A stretch of 64,000 nucleotides of DNA, from the NCBI RefSeq assembly GCF_012927205.1, contig NZ_JABBGC010000001.1, positions 3,224,810 to 3,288,809 of the forward strand, written 5' to 3'. The position numbers and the translations under genes were made by a program. Source of the stretch: Chitinophaga fulva. Lineage in GTDB: Bacteria > Bacteroidota > Bacteroidia > Chitinophagales > Chitinophagaceae. Below the pieces are notes generated by a model. It saw nothing but the letters and a program-made list of their open reading frames with translations. It was not told where the DNA came from and ran no database searches. Below, piece after piece: positions 61,763-64,000 of this stretch. Each line of letters begins with the position of its first letter. Position 1 is the first letter of the stretch.

Positions 61763-64000
61763 ATGCATTCCCTTCGTTATGCAAAAGCTTCGCCACCAAA
61801 GGGGCTTTTATCAAGTAAAAGTCTGCTTATTATGAAATTGACTGTACTGCTACTGGTGGCTTTTTTACAAGTTAATGCCATCGGCTATTCCCAGGCAATC
61901 AGCCTGTCGGGAAAGAAAATGCCACTGGAGAAAGTCTTCAGGGCCATCGAGCACCAAAGCAATTACCGGTTCTTTTATGATTACCGGGAATTGAAAACAT
62001 CATCGGCCATAGATGCCGATTTCAGCAAAGCTACTGTTCAGGAAGTGCTCACCGCCTGCCTGAAAGGCCAGCCCTTTACCTTCACGATCGAAGACAAAAT
62101 GATCGTTATCTCCCGGAAGCCGGCAACACCGGCTACTCCGGTTGTCAACGCGGTTGTGCCTGCAGACATCCGTGGCACGGTGAAAGATGAACAGGGCAAC
62201 CCCATCCCCGGCGTATCTGTCGGCGTAGTAGGCACGGCCCGTGGTATTATCACCGATGCCAAAGGTGCTTTTGTGATCAGGGCCACTGCCGGCGAAACGC
62301 TGAAATTCACGATCCTGGGCTATAAGCCGTATACGGTGCAGGTAGGGGAGGGCACTACGCTCAACGTGGTATTGCACCCCGAAGCCAGCGCCATCAGCGA
62401 AGTAGTGGTAGTGGGTTATGGTACCCAGAAAAAATCACAACTCATCGGATCAGTATCGCAGATCAACGCGGAGAAAGTCAATAACAGGACAGTGCCACAA
62501 CTGTCCAACGCCCTTACCGGCCAGATGCCCGGCGTAACGGTGATACAGCGCTCCGGCAGGCCCGGCGCGGCTGGCGGCGAAATACAGGTGCGTGGCGTGG
62601 GTTCTTTCGGTGCAGGCCCTGGTGCGCTCATCCTCGTGGATGGGATGCCGGTCAACTCCTTCAATGATGTAAACCCCAACGATGTGGAAGCGGTATCTGT
62701 GCTGAAAGATGCTTCTTCGGCCGCTATCTACGGCGCCCGGGCGGCCAACGGCGTGATACTCATTACCACCAAATCGGGTAGCGCCATCGGTAAACTCAAA
62801 CTGAACTATAACGGTTACGTAGGTACGCAGAAACCAACGGCACTGCCGCAGTCTGTCAACTCATGGGAGTATGCACAAGCCATGAACGAAGCGGTGCCCG
62901 GCTCTTATTCGCCAGCGGAGATACAACAGTTTAAAGACGGCAGCAATCCGGACAACTATCCCAACTCCAATTTCTACAAAGATTTCTTTAAACCATACGG
63001 TATACAAACAGGCCATAACATTTCCCTGGCCAATGGTAACCAGGTCAGCCAGTACCAGCTGTCTTTCGGGTATATACGGCAGAACGGTATCGTGGAAAGG
63101 AACAACTACGACCGCTACAACGTGCGCCTGAACATGCTCACCAATATCACCCGCAAACTGAAGCTGACGACCCGTATTGCGTCTTCCCTGTCTACCACGA
63201 ATGAACCGGCGCCTCCCGCAACATTGGATTACAACAACATGCTCGATATGATAGGGCAGGTGGTACGTTACGCGCCGATATATCCTGTTCGCATGAGCAA
63301 TGGCGACTGGGGCGTGGGCATCAATGGTAAAGGCACACCGGTGTCCAATCTGGAAAGTGAATCTTTTTATAAAGAAAAAGGTATTGACCTGAATGGCAAC
63401 CTGCGGCTGGACTGGAACGTGATAGAAGGCCTCAAGCTCTCTGCTGTAGGCGGCGGTTACATCAACTACGGCGATAACAAACGTTTCCTCGCTACGCAAT
63501 ATCTCAATGCCAATACCATACTAGGTCCGTCCACTTTAAACCAGGGTACGCGCAACTCCAATTACAAAACCATGCAGGCGTTGGCGGAATACAATAAACG
63601 GTTCAATAAACACAGTTTTACACTGTTGGCCGGTTATTCCTTTGAAGAATTTGTGGTAGACTCTGTGAGTGCTTTCCGCAGAAACTTCCCCGGTAATTCA
63701 CTGACGTCTATTAACCTGGGATCGGCTGACGGTCAGACCAATGATGGCGGCGCTGCTTCCTGGGCTTTGTCTTCCTTCTTTGGCCGCCTGCAATACAACT
63801 TCAATAGCAAATATTTTGCAGAAGGCGTGCTGCGTTATGATGGCTCCTCCCGTTTCCCTGCCACCAAAAAATATGCGTTCTTCCCCGCGATGGCAGTCGG
63901 TTGGCGGATTTCAGAAGAGCCATTTATGAAAAACAATATTAAATGGGTAGATGAACTGAAAATAAAGGCTTCCCGTGGTACGCTGGGTAACCAGAACATT
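61763..64000 (+). CDS. SusC/RagA-type TonB-linked transporter, 3' truncated by window edge
   Basis: 746 codons are open to the right edge, so the end is not seen. The start at MHSLRYAKASPPKG is typical of Chitinophaga SusC leaders, with the hydrophobic signal (LIMKLTVLLLVAFLQVNA) after it; an inner Met at 61832 is the alternative. An STN domain (ISLSGKKMPLEKVFRAIEHQSNYRFFYD), a carboxypeptidase-like domain (IRGTVKDEQGNPIPGVSVGVVGTARG), the plug with AVSVLKDASSAAIYGARAANGVILITTKSG, and the first part of the barrel are present. A SusD gene is expected beyond the window. Confidence 0.94.
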   Translation, partial: MHSLRYAKASPPKGLLSSKSLLIMKLTVLLLVAFLQVNAIGYSQAISLSGKKMPLEKVFRAIEHQSNYRFFYDYRELKTSSAIDADFSKATVQEVLTACLKGQPFTFTIEDKMIVISRKPATPATPVVNAVVPADIRGTVKDEQGNPIPGVSVGVVGTARGIITDAKGAFVIRATAGETLKFTILGYKPYTVQVGEGTTLNVVLHPEASAISEVVVVGYGTQKKSQLIGSVSQINAEKVNNRTVPQLSNALTGQMPGVTVIQRSGRPGAAGGEIQVRGVGSFGAGPGALILVDGMPVNSFNDVNPNDVEAVSVLKDASSAAIYGARAANGVILITTKSGSAIGKLKLNYNGYVGTQKPTALPQSVNSWEYAQAMNEAVPGSYSPAEIQQFKDGSNPDNYPNSNFYKDFFKPYGIQTGHNISLANGNQVSQYQLSFGYIRQNGIVERNNYDRYNVRLNMLTNITRKLKLTTRIASSLSTTNEPAPPATLDYNNMLDMIGQVVRYAPIYPVRMSNGDWGVGINGKGTPVSNLESESFYKEKGIDLNGNLRLDWNVIEGLKLSAVGGGYINYGDNKRFLATQYLNANTILGPSTLNQGTRNSNYKTMQALAEYNKRFNKHSFTLLAGYSFEEFVVDSVSAFRRNFPGNSLTSINLGSADGQTNDGGAASWALSSFFGRLQYNFNSKYFAEGVLRYDGSSRFPATKKYAFFPAMAVGWRISEEPFMKNNIKWVDELKIKASRGTLGNQNI

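Overview
The window looks like a chromosomal segment of a Bacteroidota member close to Chitinophaga. The evidence is two SusC-type receptor loci each preceded by an ECF sigma factor and a FecR anti-sigma factor, SusD and FAS1 lipoproteins, many short lipobox signal peptides, FtsX permeases in the Bacteroidota arrangement, a LytTR membrane regulator, and a TTTG / TAnnTTTG-type promoter. No phage structural genes, IS elements or CRISPR arrays were seen.

Layout. 1-8.8 kb: the 3' end of a MutS-family ATPase, an FtsX permease, a small membrane protein, then a Crp/Fnr-headed minus-strand operon with two PhlG-like (DAPG hydrolase) enzymes flanking an MFS transporter, a DUF1801 protein and a 2OG-Fe(II) oxygenase. 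8.9-19.3 kb: a GT39-type glycosyltransferase and a complete sigma-FecR-SusC-SusD-FAS1-lipoprotein locus on the minus strand. 19.4-27.4 kb: a large secreted protein of unknown function, a beta-lactamase-fold hydrolase, a RibD-C reductase, and an overlapping 5-oxoprolinase operon (pxpB-pxpC-pxpA plus an NRAMP transporter). 27.4-33.5 kb: small accessory genes (BNR-propeller protein, NTF2-like proteins, YdhR-like monooxygenase, MFS plus Crp/Fnr), with tRNA-derived and gene-derived debris.

33.7-50.2 kb is the most notable part: a roughly 16 kb, visibly AT-richer island lying between an intact tRNA-Pro(CGG) gene at its right end and a displaced 39-nt tRNA-Pro 3' half, with terminator, at its left end. 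It carries one translationally coupled seven-gene operon: a DUF6577/AbiEi-like regulator, an N6-adenine DNA methylase, an HsdS-like specificity subunit, a 1381-aa NERD/pseudokinase/kinase/P-loop protein, a 520-aa unknown protein, a 1808-aa protein with a PD-(D/E)xK-like motif and a HerA-like ATPase, and a PP2C phosphatase. The order methylase-S-kinase-unknown-ATPase resembles the MAD2-MAD5-MAD6-MAD7-MAD8 part of the methylation-associated defence system (MADS), also recalling PglW-containing BREX. The attached phosphatase, the different first gene, and the apparent absence of MAD1/3/4 and of any integrase make it a candidate variant subtype. A palindrome and promoter sit just before the first gene, and a pair of near-identical direct repeats lies near the left attachment site.

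50.2-64 kb: an AraC regulator, peptide deformylase, small hypothetical genes, a LytTR membrane regulator, a TonB receptor followed by a beta-helix lipoprotein and a diheme cytochrome, a REP-like pair and low-complexity repeats, then a second sigma-FecR-SusC locus that runs off the right edge.
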